A DNA stretch of 64,000 bases from Veillonellaceae bacterium (GCA_900766245.1 CAAFUR010000035.1:46106-110105); one strand, 5' to 3'. Numbered from the stretch's first letter, positions 54,514 to 63,834 are shown. A program made the numbers and translations. The notes: generated by a model not told the origin, from the letters alone.

Positions 54514-54912
54514 TTATATAATTCCTAGTTCTTGTTTTAATGCACTTTGTAATATTTTAGAAAAATTAAGATTCTCTTCTTCTGCTTTATGATTAAGCCA
54601 ACTAGGAATAGTAAGCGTTTTTTTCACAGCTCTATTATCTGTCTTTCTTAAATAAGCTTCCTCATCCCATTTTACTAGCCCAATAAACTCCCCTGAGCTA
54701 CATTGTATATCTGTTGGACTCATAGGAGCTGGAAATTCTTCTTTATCTTCACTCAAAGAATACAAATAAAGTCCCAATGCATCTTCTGCCATGTCCACCG
54801 CCTCGGCTAATGTATTACCTTCTGTAACACAGCCTGGCAAATCTGGAAAGCTGACTGTATATCCTCCATCTCCATCACTGCTAAAAATTGCTGGATACAT
54901 TTCTTTTCTCAT
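54514..54912 (-). CDS. hicB: HicB-family antitoxin
   Basis: 132 residues. N-terminal partial RNase-H-like fold (YPAIFSSDGDGGYTVSFPDL, PGCVTEGNTLAEAVDMAEDAL) and a C-terminal ribbon-helix-helix (KKTLTIPSWLNHKAEEENLN). It neutralises HicA and represses the operon. It follows hicA by 29 bases. The gene ends 6 bases before the ABC-F start, so read-through from hicAB could feed the ABC-F gene. Confidence 0.92.
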   Translation of the reverse strand: MRKEMYPAIFSSDGDGGYTVSFPDLPGCVTEGNTLAEAVDMAEDALGLYLYSLSEDKEEFPAPMSPTDIQCSSGEFIGLVKWDEEAYLRKTDNRAVKKTLTIPSWLNHKAEEENLNFSKILQSALKQELGII

Positions 54913-54941
54913 AGTATACCTCCTATTTCATCGTAACTACT

Positions 54942-55136
54942 TTATTTAATTCCTGCTTGCTTCAATATTGTATGTAATGTTTTAGGTTTTAAGTCTTCTT
55001 TATGTACAGGTACTGTAACACGCCCCACTTTACTCGTATGCTTTAACATATGATGTGAGCCTCGTATTCGATCAACATACCAGCCGTCCTTTTTTAATAC
55101 TTTTAGTAGTTCTTTTGGTGTTACCAAAATAATCAC
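54942..55136 (-). CDS. hicA: HicA-family mRNA interferase toxin
   Basis: 64 residues, dsRBD-like HicA fold with the catalytic His in GSHH (His28/29) and RVTVPVHKEDLKPKTLHTIL. HicA cleaves mRNA. The order toxin first, antitoxin second is the usual one for hicAB. The ATG at 55136 has a weak AGCTGGTG ribosome site, which is often seen with toxins. Confidence 0.92.
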   Translation of the reverse strand: MIILVTPKELLKVLKKDGWYVDRIRGSHHMLKHTSKVGRVTVPVHKEDLKPKTLHTILKQAGIK

Positions 55137-55195
55137 CAGCTTTCACGAAAATAGACATGAGATTACTAATTACATACAAAACAACTTCTATTTTT

Positions 55196-55224
55196 ATTAT
55201 AGTACGTACTAACACGTATGTAAA
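55196..55224 (-). promoter_or_regulatory. hicAB promoter with overlapping palindrome
   Basis: Minus strand TTTACA (55219-55224), 17 bases, TATAAT (55196-55201). The spacer contains a perfect palindrome AGTACGTACT (55201-55210) and a second GTATGTA half; together they look like a HicB ribbon-helix-helix operator placed to block RNA polymerase. Confidence 0.6.
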
Positions 55225-55237
55225 CTATAGATTTGCA

Positions 55238-55266
55238 TTGACACACCTACTGTCATGGATTAGAAT
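55238..55266 (+). promoter_or_regulatory. Promoter of the plus-strand acidic protein gene
   Basis: TTGACA (55238-55243), exactly 17 bases, TAGAAT (55261-55266), 38 bases upstream of the ATG at 55304. It is back to back with the hicAB promoter, 14 bases apart, so the HicB site may touch both. Confidence 0.7.
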
Positions 55267-55303
55267 GAAAGTAACATATTCATTATTTTATAAGGAGGTT
55301 GTC

Positions 55304-55663
55304 ATGGACACTGACACGGTTCAGCAAGAGTTTGAAGATATTGGTTTTGAAATTGTAGAAGTTGACGAACGGGACGTCCTATTATACGAACTATCTGATG
55401 GTAGCGAAGAGGAAGATGGTCAATATGCCATTATTTCCGATGAAGATGGACGTATTCCTACTGCAATGGATACACCTGTAATTGTATCCGTGTATGATGA
55501 TAATGATGCATTTCAATGGAGCGTAACACTTCCAAATGGAGAGGAACTAAAAGAATTATTCCTTCGTGTGGAAAGTGCGGAAGAATTGCTAGATACATTA
55601 CAAGACATTCGCAATGAAAACATCGAGCGTTACGATTCTGAAATGGACTCCTATAGCGAGTAA
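55304..55663 (+). CDS. Small acidic protein of unknown function
   Basis: 119 residues, no signal peptide, strongly acidic (many Asp and Glu; DGSEEEDGQYAIISDEDGRI). AAGGAGG lies 7 bases before the ATG; an open frame further upstream has no site and would cross the promoter. The C-terminal half (FLRVESAEELLDTLQDIRNE) looks helical. It is the only protein gene on the plus strand and has its own promoter and terminator. It resembles the many small acidic proteins of Firmicutes but I cannot place it in a family. Confidence 0.8.
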   Translation: MDTDTVQQEFEDIGFEIVEVDERDVLLYELSDGSEEEDGQYAIISDEDGRIPTAMDTPVIVSVYDDNDAFQWSVTLPNGEELKELFLRVESAEELLDTLQDIRNENIERYDSEMDSYSE

Positions 55664-55670
55664 TACAGCA

Positions 55671-55720
55671 AAAGGCTGTCATTCATGTACTCTGTACATG
55701 GTGTGACAGCCTTTTTTATT
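55671..55720 (+). terminator. Bidirectional terminator after the acidic protein gene
   Basis: AAAGGCTGTCA...TGACAGCCTTTTTT with an inner ATGTACTCTGTACAT stem. Runs of A and T flank both sides, so it can also stop the minus-strand transcript from 55788. Confidence 0.9.
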
Positions 55721-55787
55721 TGCCTGATAACAATATACTCACTTGACTAACTTGTAGTCATAGTCTGCTATTGTATTTGAACTATAT

Positions 55788-56903
55788 TCAGTGATTCTCT
55801 GTTTTATGTGCAATCATCTCTTCACAAGCAGCTACGATTTCTGCTGCTCCATCAACTTTCCAAGCTTTGGCCGCTTCATGCATAGCCTGCAACCGCTCTT
55901 CATTTTGTAACAAAGCACCGACTACATCATCCAAGTTTTCAATATGTCGTGCCCACTTGCCGCAACCCTTTTGTTCTAAGAGTTCTGCATTGGCCTCTTC
56001 TTGCCCAGGGATGGCATTAAAGAATACCATTGGCACCCCGATGGTGACCCCTTCCATACAAGTCAGAGCCCCTGGCTTTGTCACGAGCAAGGTCGCTTTC
56101 CGCATCAACTGCGGAATCTCATTAGTATATCCATAAATAGAAATCGGTGTGCGTAGGGAATCTTTCATATGGTGTAGCGAGTTGTACAATCCATCGTTCA
56201 AGCCAGCCACTACATGAATTTCATCGATACCCGGTACATGGTCTAATCGCTGTAACGCTTCTTCTACACATCCTAAGCCAAGACCACCACCCATGAGCAA
56301 CACACGCTTACACTGATCACTACCATAGGGTTCCTCTAAAGGTTCAAAAAAATGACGCATAATAGGAATGCCCGTCACATGGATTTTTTCCAAGGGCACT
56401 CCCATATTTAGTACTTCGTACACCATGGATGGCGTTGCCACATGGTACGCATCGATTTCATCATAGCGCCAGAATTGATGGGCTGCAAAATCTGTTAGTA
56501 CCGCCGCGATAGGAATATCAATTTTCCGATGCCGTTTCAACACACTAGCAGCCCCACAAGGAAAGGGATGTGTACAGACGATTAAATCTGGTGCTTCCTT
56601 TTCAATGAGCTTTTCCATTCGATTTTTTAGCATCCAAGACACTACCGTCTGTGCTACACTACCTTTCCATTCAGCCCCCGACCATCGATACACGATGTCA
56701 TAGAGGAAAGGGAAAAAGTCAAGCATCTTGAAATACGTTTCTTTCAACAGATTATCAAAAGAGAACGTATCTGTTCCAAGGAAGTCCACATGATGCACCA
56801 CAGCAGTCGGATCTTTCTGTTGCCAATATTCCTGTATGGCTAGCGCTGCTTGCGTATGGCCCGTACCAATTGAGGCAGATACGATTAAAATACGTTGTCC
56901 CAT
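55788..56903 (-). CDS. MGDG-synthase/UgtP-like glycolipid glycosyltransferase
   Basis: 371 residues from ATG 56903 (MGQRILIVSASIG), chosen for AGGAGG just upstream. N-terminal MGDG_synth domain (GTGHTQAALAIQEYW, HHVDFLGTDTF, CTHPFPCGAASVL) and C-terminal MurG-like half (LLMGGGLGLGCVEEALQRL, LVTKPGALTCMEGVTIGVP). Such enzymes put sugar from UDP-glucose or UDP-galactose onto diacylglycerol. With galU and an LTA-synthase-like enzyme in the same window a glycolipid anchor pathway is conceivable. Confidence 0.88.
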   Translation of the reverse strand: MGQRILIVSASIGTGHTQAALAIQEYWQQKDPTAVVHHVDFLGTDTFSFDNLLKETYFKMLDFFPFLYDIVYRWSGAEWKGSVAQTVVSWMLKNRMEKLIEKEAPDLIVCTHPFPCGAASVLKRHRKIDIPIAAVLTDFAAHQFWRYDEIDAYHVATPSMVYEVLNMGVPLEKIHVTGIPIMRHFFEPLEEPYGSDQCKRVLLMGGGLGLGCVEEALQRLDHVPGIDEIHVVAGLNDGLYNSLHHMKDSLRTPISIYGYTNEIPQLMRKATLLVTKPGALTCMEGVTIGVPMVFFNAIPGQEEANAELLEQKGCGKWARHIENLDDVVGALLQNEERLQAMHEAAKAWKVDGAAEIVAACEEMIAHKTENH

Positions 56904-57011
56904 GAGACCTCCTTTCTTTAGATACGTCATAACGATTTACCTGGTCCTAATGAGGGTCATTAGAACACTATATTATGTCTATTCTATCACAAATTAAAAG
57001 AGATACAAAAC

Positions 57012-57054
57012 AACGCCACTATTCCAACCCATATAGGCGTGGAACCGTGGCGTT
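57012..57054 (-). terminator. Terminator after hup
   Basis: Minus strand AACGCCAC...GTGGCGTT followed by GTTTTG, 28 bases beyond the HU stop. The stem is 8 pairs with a long loop. Confidence 0.7.
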
Positions 57055-57081
57055 ATTTACATCTCTTAGGAATGACCTGAA

Positions 57082-57381
57082 TTATTTTTTGCGAACTGGC
57101 GCAGCTGGTCCATTAACAAGATCTTTTAATTGTTTACCTGCTTTGAAAGCTGGGGATTTGGACGCTGGAATGATCATTTCTTCTTTTGTGCGAGGGTTGC
57201 GACCAGTACGTTCAGCACGAGTACGAACTTCGAAAGTACCGAAACCGATAACTTGTACTTTTTCTTCTTTTGCTAATGCTTCGCCGATTGTGTCGAATAA
57301 AGCTTTTACTGCTTTTTCAGCATCTTTTTTTGTCAATTCGGCTTTTGCTGCAACGCTTGCAATTAATTCAGTTTTGTTCAT
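57082..57381 (-). CDS. hup: DNA-binding protein HU
   Basis: 99 residues. NKTELIASVAAKAELTKKDA start, GFGTFEVRTRAERTGRNPRT and the DNA arm with Pro (MIIPASKSPAFKAGKQLK). The tail GPAAPVRKK is a bit longer than usual. ATG at 57381 has GGGAGG upstream. HU binds and bends DNA and compacts the nucleoid. It follows mazG by 35 bases, in the mfd operon. Confidence 0.97.
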   Translation of the reverse strand: MNKTELIASVAAKAELTKKDAEKAVKALFDTIGEALAKEEKVQVIGFGTFEVRTRAERTGRNPRTKEEMIIPASKSPAFKAGKQLKDLVNGPAAPVRKK

Positions 57382-57415
57382 GATTGAACCTCCCTTAAAA
57401 ATAGTATCCTCTAAC

Positions 57416-58219
57416 TTAATCATTCGAGTTAAGTTTCACCTTAGCCGCTTCCCAAAATGTATCTAGCTCTTCGAGAGTAAAATCCTCCCATTGTTTTCCA
57501 CTCCGTTGAACCTCTTGTTCCACGTAGGAAAAACGCCGTATAAACTTTGTGTTTGTGCGGTGTAGTGCGTTTTCTCCGACTATTTTATACCATTTAAACA
57601 GATTTATCAAGGAAAAAAGTACATCTCCTCCCTCTTCTTCTGCTTTTTCCGCATCTTTTTTGATTATTTCTTGTTTAAATTCATCTATTTCTTCATAAAA
57701 CTTAGCCCATACCCCTTCTTCCGTGGGCCAATCAAAGCCTACTTTACTTGCTTTTTCTTGCAATTTTTGAGCTCGCAACAGAGCTGGTAAGCCTGGAGAA
57801 ATTCCATCCAAAATAGATGTACGTTCATGCCCTTTTTCCTTCGCCTTCAACTCTTCCCAAGTGGCTAATGTATCCCCCACTGTTTCTCGGTCTGCAGTTT
57901 GAAATACATGAGGGTGGCGTCGTACCATTTTTGCTGCAATGTCATCCACCACATCTTGCATGGTAAAGTGTCCATTTTCTTCCGCCACTCGTGCATGGAA
58001 TACAATTTGTAGCAACAAATCGCCTAACTCTTCTCGTAAATGATCTATATTCTTTTCGTCGATAGCCTCTAAGGTTTCATAGACTTCTTCTAATAAATAT
58101 CTCCGTAAAGAACTATGAGTTTGCAATTTGTCCCAGGAACATCCATTAGGTCCCCGCAATTCAGCTAGTACGTCTACTAAGGGATCCAATGTAAAGGAAC
58201 TCATTTCTTTTTGACTCAC
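57416..58219 (-). CDS. mazG: Nucleoside triphosphate pyrophosphohydrolase MazG
   Basis: 267 residues. Two MazG domains: RGPNGCSWDKLQTHSSLRRY, LLEEVYETLEAIDEKN, LREELGDLLLQIVFHARVAEE, and the second with EEGGDVLFSLINLFKWY. It hydrolyses (d)NTPs. The start overlaps the flippase-like stop by 4 bases (ATGA). Confidence 0.95.
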   Translation of the reverse strand: MSQKEMSSFTLDPLVDVLAELRGPNGCSWDKLQTHSSLRRYLLEEVYETLEAIDEKNIDHLREELGDLLLQIVFHARVAEENGHFTMQDVVDDIAAKMVRRHPHVFQTADRETVGDTLATWEELKAKEKGHERTSILDGISPGLPALLRAQKLQEKASKVGFDWPTEEGVWAKFYEEIDEFKQEIIKKDAEKAEEEGGDVLFSLINLFKWYKIVGENALHRTNTKFIRRFSYVEQEVQRSGKQWEDFTLEELDTFWEAAKVKLNSND

Positions 58220-59760
58220 TTAGATCCTCCTTTCTTCATAGCTTGTTTTGCCAAGCTTTTAAATTCTTTCAACTCCATCGTTTTCGTGATGCCTAATGCT
58301 ACCACATAGAATAGAATTCCTAGAACGATAGAAAGTGCCACACTCATCGTATTCGATAGGATAGTGCTTATAAAATTATAAACCATCACCGTACCGCCTC
58401 CCATGGCTAAGGACGAGAATAGTATTTTTCCAATTTCTATGAAAGACACTTGAAACGATGTACTGCGATACAGTACATATACATTTGCTATTGCCGCTAT
58501 GCCAAAGTCTACATTGGTAGCCCACGCAGCTCCTTCAATACCCCATTGCGGTGTTAAATAGAGGTTTAGTAAAATTTTCAGTACCGCCCCTAAAAGCAAT
58601 GTAAACATAGGGATTGCTGTATGTCCTAAGCCCTGTAAGGCCCCTGTGGTAACCTGTTGTACCCCTAATAACCAAATACTAGCGCTAAGAACCGCAATGG
58701 CACCACCTGCATTTGGCGTGTTGAACATCATCTGAGAGATGGGTGTAGCCAATACACATAATCCGACAAAAGCAGGGATAGTTACAATATTTGTCATCCG
58801 TAGTGCCGTTCGCATACGATGATGAATTTCTTCTTGATCTCGTTCTCTATGTAGTCTAGATATAGCAGGTACCAAGCTTGTAGCTAAAGACATGGTCACG
58901 ATGACAGGTAAACTAATCAAGGAAGTAGCCATCCCCGTCAAATACCCAAAGGCTGTGGTCGCCTCTTCCTTCCCATATCCCGATAACATCAGCTGTTGTG
59001 GTACTAACCACAAATCGATAGCTCCTATGAGGGGTATCATAATATTTGCTAGCGCCACTGGAAGAGCCAATACGATTAGTTCTTGTATGATTCTGCTCGG
59101 TGATTCTAAGGGGTATACCTGCCCATCTAGCTTAGATTCTCGTCCATAATAATACAGCAATACCACAAGCCCTAAACCGACACCGATGACAGAAGATAAG
59201 GCCGCTCGACTGGATGCTAACTCAATGCCTTGGGGCAAGAAATAGATAGCTGCCCCTACCATCACAAGGACGCGTCCTAACTGTTCGCACACCTGGGATA
59301 TACCGGTGGGTAGCATATTTTGAAATCCCTGAAAGTAGCCACGAAAACACGCCAGCAAGGATACAATCCCAATAGCAGGAGCTACCGCTAATAAAGCACC
59401 TTCTGCTCGACTATCTGTAATGAGGCCCACATCGATGACATAAGGAATGGCTAGGTAAAACCCTATACTCAGCAATACACCTATAATCCCCATAGTGGTC
59501 AAGGCGACCTTAAAGATATGCCGTGCCCCTCGAAAGTCCTCTTGTCCAACTTTACGAGCGATCATAATAGAAATAGCCACCGGCAAACCCGCTGCGCCAA
59601 TACTAATGATGAGTTGATACAGGGAATAGGCCATTTGGTACAGCCCTACCCCTTCACCGCCCAAAATACGGGCTACAATGACCTTACTAATGGCACCTAT
59701 GACTTTCACCAATAGCCCTGCTACGGTTAAAATCATAGCTCCTTTCATAAATCCTGTCAT
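58216..59760 (-). CDS. MurJ/SpoVB-like lipid flippase
   Basis: 514 residues with about fourteen helices; start ATG 59760 (MTGFMKGAMILT) with AGGAGG; the stop of mfd (TAA) overlaps it. Features: MKGAMILTVAGLLVKVIGA, GEGVGLYQMAYSLYQLI, and GYGKEEATTAFGYLTGMA. It belongs to the MVF superfamily, close to SpoVB/YtgP of Firmicutes. The usual role is flipping lipid II or other undecaprenyl-linked sugars. A lower likelihood is an O-antigen unit flippase. Confidence 0.88.
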   Translation of the reverse strand: MTGFMKGAMILTVAGLLVKVIGAISKVIVARILGGEGVGLYQMAYSLYQLIISIGAAGLPVAISIMIARKVGQEDFRGARHIFKVALTTMGIIGVLLSIGFYLAIPYVIDVGLITDSRAEGALLAVAPAIGIVSLLACFRGYFQGFQNMLPTGISQVCEQLGRVLVMVGAAIYFLPQGIELASSRAALSSVIGVGLGLVVLLYYYGRESKLDGQVYPLESPSRIIQELIVLALPVALANIMIPLIGAIDLWLVPQQLMLSGYGKEEATTAFGYLTGMATSLISLPVIVTMSLATSLVPAISRLHRERDQEEIHHRMRTALRMTNIVTIPAFVGLCVLATPISQMMFNTPNAGGAIAVLSASIWLLGVQQVTTGALQGLGHTAIPMFTLLLGAVLKILLNLYLTPQWGIEGAAWATNVDFGIAAIANVYVLYRSTSFQVSFIEIGKILFSSLAMGGGTVMVYNFISTILSNTMSVALSIVLGILFYVVALGITKTMELKEFKSLAKQAMKKGGSK

Positions 59761-59761
59761 A

Positions 59762-62700
59762 TTAGCCCTCCTTTGGAAGTTTTCGTTCAAACTCACTCAT
59801 CACTTGTTCCGCTTGGCGGATTACATCACCAGTTTGTAAAGTATAGGCCCATACTGTTGGATTCGACCCACGATGTTTCATATGTTTCCAAATATCTTCA
59901 CTGATGGCGCCCATATCCCAATCTTCCATTTTCGATTCATCTTGCCAAGTGAATAGAATATTCCCATCTTTACGAATGATGCTCTTCATCCCTAACGCAC
60001 GAGCACGTTCTTTAATACTTGCTAGCTTGATGAGGCGTTCCACTGGTTTCGTAGGAGATCCAAAACGATCAATCAATTCATCTACAAAATCGACTAAACT
60101 AGCTTTTGTATCGATTTGCAATAATCGTTGATATACAGAAATTTTCCGAGCCTCATCATGAATGTAAGCACTGTCAATGAAAGCATCGATACCCACATCC
60201 ACCACTGGTGCTGGCAATGGTCGTTCTGGCATATCTTTTTTCTGTGCTTTAGCAATGGCTTCTTCTAACATGGCTGCATACATAGCAAAGCCAACGGCTG
60301 CAATATTACCATGCTGTTGAGCTCCTAATAGATTGCCAGCTCCGCGAATTTCCATATCTCGCATGGCTAGCTTAAATCCTGCGCCCAATTCAGTAAACTC
60401 TTGGATGGCTTTCAACCGTTTTTCGGCACTTTCATTCAGAACCTTATCAGGACGATACATGAAATAGGCATAGGCCCTCTGGCTAGAACGTCCCACACGT
60501 CCTCGCATCTGGTATAACTGTGAAAGTCCTAAATGATCTGCATCGTAGATAATAATGGTATTAGCATTCGGAATATCTAAGCCTGTTTCGATAATGCTGG
60601 TACATAAGAGCACATCATATTGCCCCTCTGTAAAGTCTTGCATCACATGTTCCATCATAGCCCCTGCCATTTGTCCATGGGCCACCGCAATGCGTAAGTC
60701 CGGCATAGCACGTTGTAATTGCTCTTCCATATGCGTAATGGACTGTACCTTATTATATACAAAGTAAACCTGTCCACCTCGTTGTAGCTCACGGCGGATA
60801 GCTTCCGTTACTACTTGCATGTCGAACTCGACCACATAGGTTTGCACTGGCAATCGTTCCATTGGCGGTGTATGGATCACACTCATTTCCCGAACCCCTA
60901 CCAAGGACATATGCAAAGTCCGTGGAATCGGTGTGGCACTGAGGGTTAAAATATCAATATTCGTAGCCCATTGTTTCCATTTTTCTTTTTGTGCTACCCC
61001 GAATCGCTGTTCTTCATCCACCACTAATAGGCCTAGCTTTTTGAACTGTATTTGCTTACTCAATAAGGCATGGGTGCCGATTAAGATATCTACCTGCCCA
61101 TCTTGTACGGCCTTGATAATATCCTTCTTCTCTTTGGCAGAACGGAATCGATTTAATACTTCTACCCGAACTCCAAACTGTGAAAATCGATACATGAATG
61201 TTTTAAAATGTTGCTCTGATAATACTGTAGTTGGTACTAGCATAGCCACTTGCTTCCCACTCATGACAGCTTTGAACATAGCCCTCATAGCCACTTCTGT
61301 CTTACCAAATCCTACGTCACCGCATAACAATCTATCCATTGGACGTGGCGATTCCATTGATTCTTTAATTTCTTGGATAGCCTGCAATTGGTCATCTGTT
61401 TCTTCATACGGGAATTGATCTTCAAACTCTTGCTGCCAAGGCTGATCTGGTAGAAATGCATAGCCCTCAATAAGCTCCCGTTTTGCATAAAGTTCCACCA
61501 AGGTATCCGCTAAATCATCAATGGATTTTTGAGCTTTCGTTTTTGTTTTAATCCATTCTTTACCGCCCATTTTATGTAATTTAGGAGTAACCCCTTCATT
61601 ACCAATATATTTTTGCAGTTGGTCCAAATGATCCGCAGGCAAAAAGAGTCGATCTGTACCCGCATAGTCGATTTCAATATAGTCTCGATGAATGCCCTCC
61701 GTCTCAATGGTCTTGAGGCCCCGATATTTACCAATACCGTGGATACTATGTACAACATAATCCCCAACGGTAATATCTGTGAAATATTTAATCTCCTGAC
61801 CCTTTTCCACTTTCTTCCGAATTTTTTTCTTCTGAAAACCGAATATATTTCCTTCTGTGATAACAGTCAGGTTGGAATGAGGTAACTCAAATCCCTCTGA
61901 AAGAATACCGTCCACAATGAGCACAGCCGGTGCTGTCCATTCCCAATGCTCTCGATGCACATAGGATATTTTATTCTCTACTAACGCATTTTCTATGGCT
62001 TCACGACGTTGTTGATTGTGCAAAACCAACACAATTTGCCGGCCCAAAGAGGTATTAAACTTAATATCATCTATGAGCATAGGAATCTGTCGTTCATAAG
62101 AGGCGATAGATTTTCCCATCATACCGATAGTTTGCACCTTCCCCCATCCAGCAGAACGTTGCATCATACTGAATAAAATAGTTGTATGTGCCTTAGAAGA
62201 TGCTTTCCACTCTTTCCAAAGCATATATAACTCTTCATTTGTGGTATCTTCCTTGTGAACCTTCCCTAAGGCTTCTTCTAAACGTTTCGGCTCATCCAAA
62301 ATCAATACACCTTGCTCTAAATAGGAAAGAATAGAGTATGTTTCCTCATCATTCTCTGCATGGATAGGCAACACCATACATTCCTCAATTTCCCCCATAG
62401 AGCGTTGTGAATTTACATTGAATTGACGCATCGTATCAATGGTATCACCAAAGAATTCAATACGATAGGGAGATTCACTTTGGATAGGGAATACATCTAC
62501 AATATCTCCGCGTACACTAAAATGACCACGATATTCCACCTGGTCCACTCGTTCATATCCAGTTTGCACTAATTGTTCCAACAAATGTTGTTGATCTATA
62601 TCTTGCTCTACCTGTAGAGTTATCATATGATCTAATACAGTAGAAGGAGCTCCTACAAATTGACTTGCCTCTTCCACAGTAGCCAATACAATCACTGGTT

Positions 62701-63043
62701 TGCCTAACGCTAAGTTTCCTAATGCCTCCATCCGTTTAGCCTGTGTATCTAAACTCTTTGCTGTCCACTGTGAAAGCGATCGATCTACTATGGGATAGGA
62801 TAATACCTTAACCTCAGGTAATAGACATTGTATATCTCGCTCCCATATGTCCTTATGTGCTTTATCATGGGTCACAATCAAAGTCGGTCGCTGTGTATCG
62901 TGTATCATAGCTTGGCTATACATAAACGATTTCTGCGAACCTCCTAAACCATAGATTTGCGTAGCCCCTTTTTTATAAAAGGCATCTATGGTATCCTTCA
63001 TTGTACCTTCTATATCTAATATAGGTTTATATGTCATCGACAT
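59762..63043 (-). CDS. mfd: Transcription-repair coupling factor
   Basis: 1093 residues, close to the usual 1150. N-terminal UvrB-homology region, RNA-polymerase-interaction domain (DYVVHSIHGIGKYRGL), RecG-type helicase with CGDVGFGKTEVAMRAMFKA (Walker A), VVDEEQRFG (Walker B) and LTLSATPIPRTLHMSL, and TRCF C-terminal domain (DAFIDSAYIHDEARKISVYQ). Mfd removes stalled RNA polymerase and recruits UvrA. First gene of mfd-flippase-mazG-hup. Confidence 0.97.
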   Translation of the reverse strand: MSMTYKPILDIEGTMKDTIDAFYKKGATQIYGLGGSQKSFMYSQAMIHDTQRPTLIVTHDKAHKDIWERDIQCLLPEVKVLSYPIVDRSLSQWTAKSLDTQAKRMEALGNLALGKPVIVLATVEEASQFVGAPSTVLDHMITLQVEQDIDQQHLLEQLVQTGYERVDQVEYRGHFSVRGDIVDVFPIQSESPYRIEFFGDTIDTMRQFNVNSQRSMGEIEECMVLPIHAENDEETYSILSYLEQGVLILDEPKRLEEALGKVHKEDTTNEELYMLWKEWKASSKAHTTILFSMMQRSAGWGKVQTIGMMGKSIASYERQIPMLIDDIKFNTSLGRQIVLVLHNQQRREAIENALVENKISYVHREHWEWTAPAVLIVDGILSEGFELPHSNLTVITEGNIFGFQKKKIRKKVEKGQEIKYFTDITVGDYVVHSIHGIGKYRGLKTIETEGIHRDYIEIDYAGTDRLFLPADHLDQLQKYIGNEGVTPKLHKMGGKEWIKTKTKAQKSIDDLADTLVELYAKRELIEGYAFLPDQPWQQEFEDQFPYEETDDQLQAIQEIKESMESPRPMDRLLCGDVGFGKTEVAMRAMFKAVMSGKQVAMLVPTTVLSEQHFKTFMYRFSQFGVRVEVLNRFRSAKEKKDIIKAVQDGQVDILIGTHALLSKQIQFKKLGLLVVDEEQRFGVAQKEKWKQWATNIDILTLSATPIPRTLHMSLVGVREMSVIHTPPMERLPVQTYVVEFDMQVVTEAIRRELQRGGQVYFVYNKVQSITHMEEQLQRAMPDLRIAVAHGQMAGAMMEHVMQDFTEGQYDVLLCTSIIETGLDIPNANTIIIYDADHLGLSQLYQMRGRVGRSSQRAYAYFMYRPDKVLNESAEKRLKAIQEFTELGAGFKLAMRDMEIRGAGNLLGAQQHGNIAAVGFAMYAAMLEEAIAKAQKKDMPERPLPAPVVDVGIDAFIDSAYIHDEARKISVYQRLLQIDTKASLVDFVDELIDRFGSPTKPVERLIKLASIKERARALGMKSIIRKDGNILFTWQDESKMEDWDMGAISEDIWKHMKHRGSNPTVWAYTLQTGDVIRQAEQVMSEFERKLPKEG

Positions 63044-63162
63044 ATACCATTTCCTTTCCGATTAATTATAATACTATAGCCCTTGCTATACTAGTAAACT
63101 ATACTACATCATTCTCGTGAACAAAAGAATCCAGAGATTTAGATATATCAAAAATATAAGAA

Positions 63163-63188
63163 AAGGGCTATAGATAACTATAGCCCTT
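63163..63188 (-). terminator. Terminator between the small membrane gene and mfd
   Basis: Minus strand AAGGGCTATAG-TTAT-CTATAGCCCTT followed by TTCTT: 11 perfect pairs. Confidence 0.85.
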
Positions 63189-63192
63189 ATGA

Positions 63193-63375
63193 TTATTCTA
63201 AGTTTTCTTTAATCGCCGTATTTGTGGATTCTTCAATATAATGAAGGGCTGCATATATTAAATACGCACCTACTGTAAGACCGAAGAAAAAAGCTTTGAA
63301 TATTTCTTTGTTCCAACGAGTTTCACGTAAACCAGAAACCGCAGATGCTAAAAAGCTTAAATCTGTAACTTTCAT
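63193..63375 (-). CDS. Small membrane protein of unknown function
   Basis: 60 residues from ATG 63375 (MKVTDLSFLASAVSG) with AGGAGG 7 bases upstream. One hydrophobic helix (FKAFFFGLTVGAYLIYAALHY, residues about 28-48) between an amphipathic N-terminus and a charged tail. Lies between the tRNA terminator and its own terminator; I see no promoter consensus. No family known to me. Confidence 0.7.
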   Translation of the reverse strand: MKVTDLSFLASAVSGLRETRWNKEIFKAFFFGLTVGAYLIYAALHYIEESTNTAIKENLE

Positions 63376-63432
63376 AGCAACCTCCTTGTACCAACACTTG
63401 TACTTGCCATATTTGCAATACATATACAAAAA

Positions 63433-63454
63433 AAGCGAATATAACTATTCGCTT
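63433..63454 (-). terminator. Terminator of the rRNA-tRNA operon
   Basis: Minus strand AAGCGAAT-AGTTAT-ATTCGCTT followed by TTTTTG, 11 bases after the tRNA-Leu gene. It marks the end of the rRNA/tRNA transcript. Confidence 0.85.
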
Positions 63455-63465
63455 ATCTTCTAAAT

Positions 63466-63549
63466 TGGTGCGGGAGAAGGGACTTGAACCCCCACGCCAA
63501 TGGCGCCAGATCCTAAGTCTGGTGCGTCTGCCAATTCCGCCACTCCCGC
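63466..63549 (-). tRNA. tRNA-Leu (UAG)
   Basis: 84 bases including encoded CCA. Acceptor GCGGGAG pairs with CTCCCGC, the anticodon loop reads CTTAGGA (anticodon UAG), a long variable arm (GCGCCATTGGCGT) marks it as Leu type, and GGTTCAAGTCC gives the T arm. Confidence 0.97.
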
Positions 63550-63555
63550 ATAAGA

Positions 63556-63632
63556 TGGTGACCCAGGAGGGATTCGAACCCCCGACCTTTTGATTCGTAG
63601 TCAAACACTCTATCCAGCTGAGCTACTGAGTC
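63556..63632 (-). tRNA. tRNA-Arg (ACG)
   Basis: 77 bases including encoded CCA. Loop CTACGAA (anticodon ACG), T arm GGGGGTTCGAATCCCTC, acceptor GACTCAG with CTGGGTC. Six bases from the tRNA-Leu gene. Confidence 0.97.
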
Positions 63633-63646
63633 ATATGTAATTTAGT

Positions 63647-63722
63647 TGGCAGGGGCAGTAGGACTTGAACCCACAACCAACGGTTTTGGAGACCGCTACT
63701 CTACCAATTGAGCTATACCCCT
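63647..63722 (-). tRNA. tRNA-Trp (CCA)
   Basis: 76 bases including encoded CCA. Anticodon loop CTCCAAA (anticodon CCA), acceptor AGGGGTA paired with TGCCCCT, T arm GTGGGTTCAAGTCCTAC. First tRNA after the 5S gene. Confidence 0.97.
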
Positions 63723-63834
63723 ATCTTTACGACTTTATTAGTATAACGTAAAGTTGATACTTTGTCAAGTGATTCTTGTAGCAGAACCAAGGTATTTAGC
63801 TGGGCTAGCAAATACTAGCCCCCGCTAATGCAAA

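Noticed and set aside
55157..55303. Longer N-terminal extension of the acidic protein on the plus strand
   Set aside because: The open frame upstream has no ribosome site and crosses the TTGACA/TAGAAT promoter; AAGGAGG fixes the start at 55304.
63801..63822. Hairpin after 5S as terminator of the rRNA operon
   Set aside because: It has no T run and three tRNA genes follow in the same direction; a proper terminator lies at 63433-63454.
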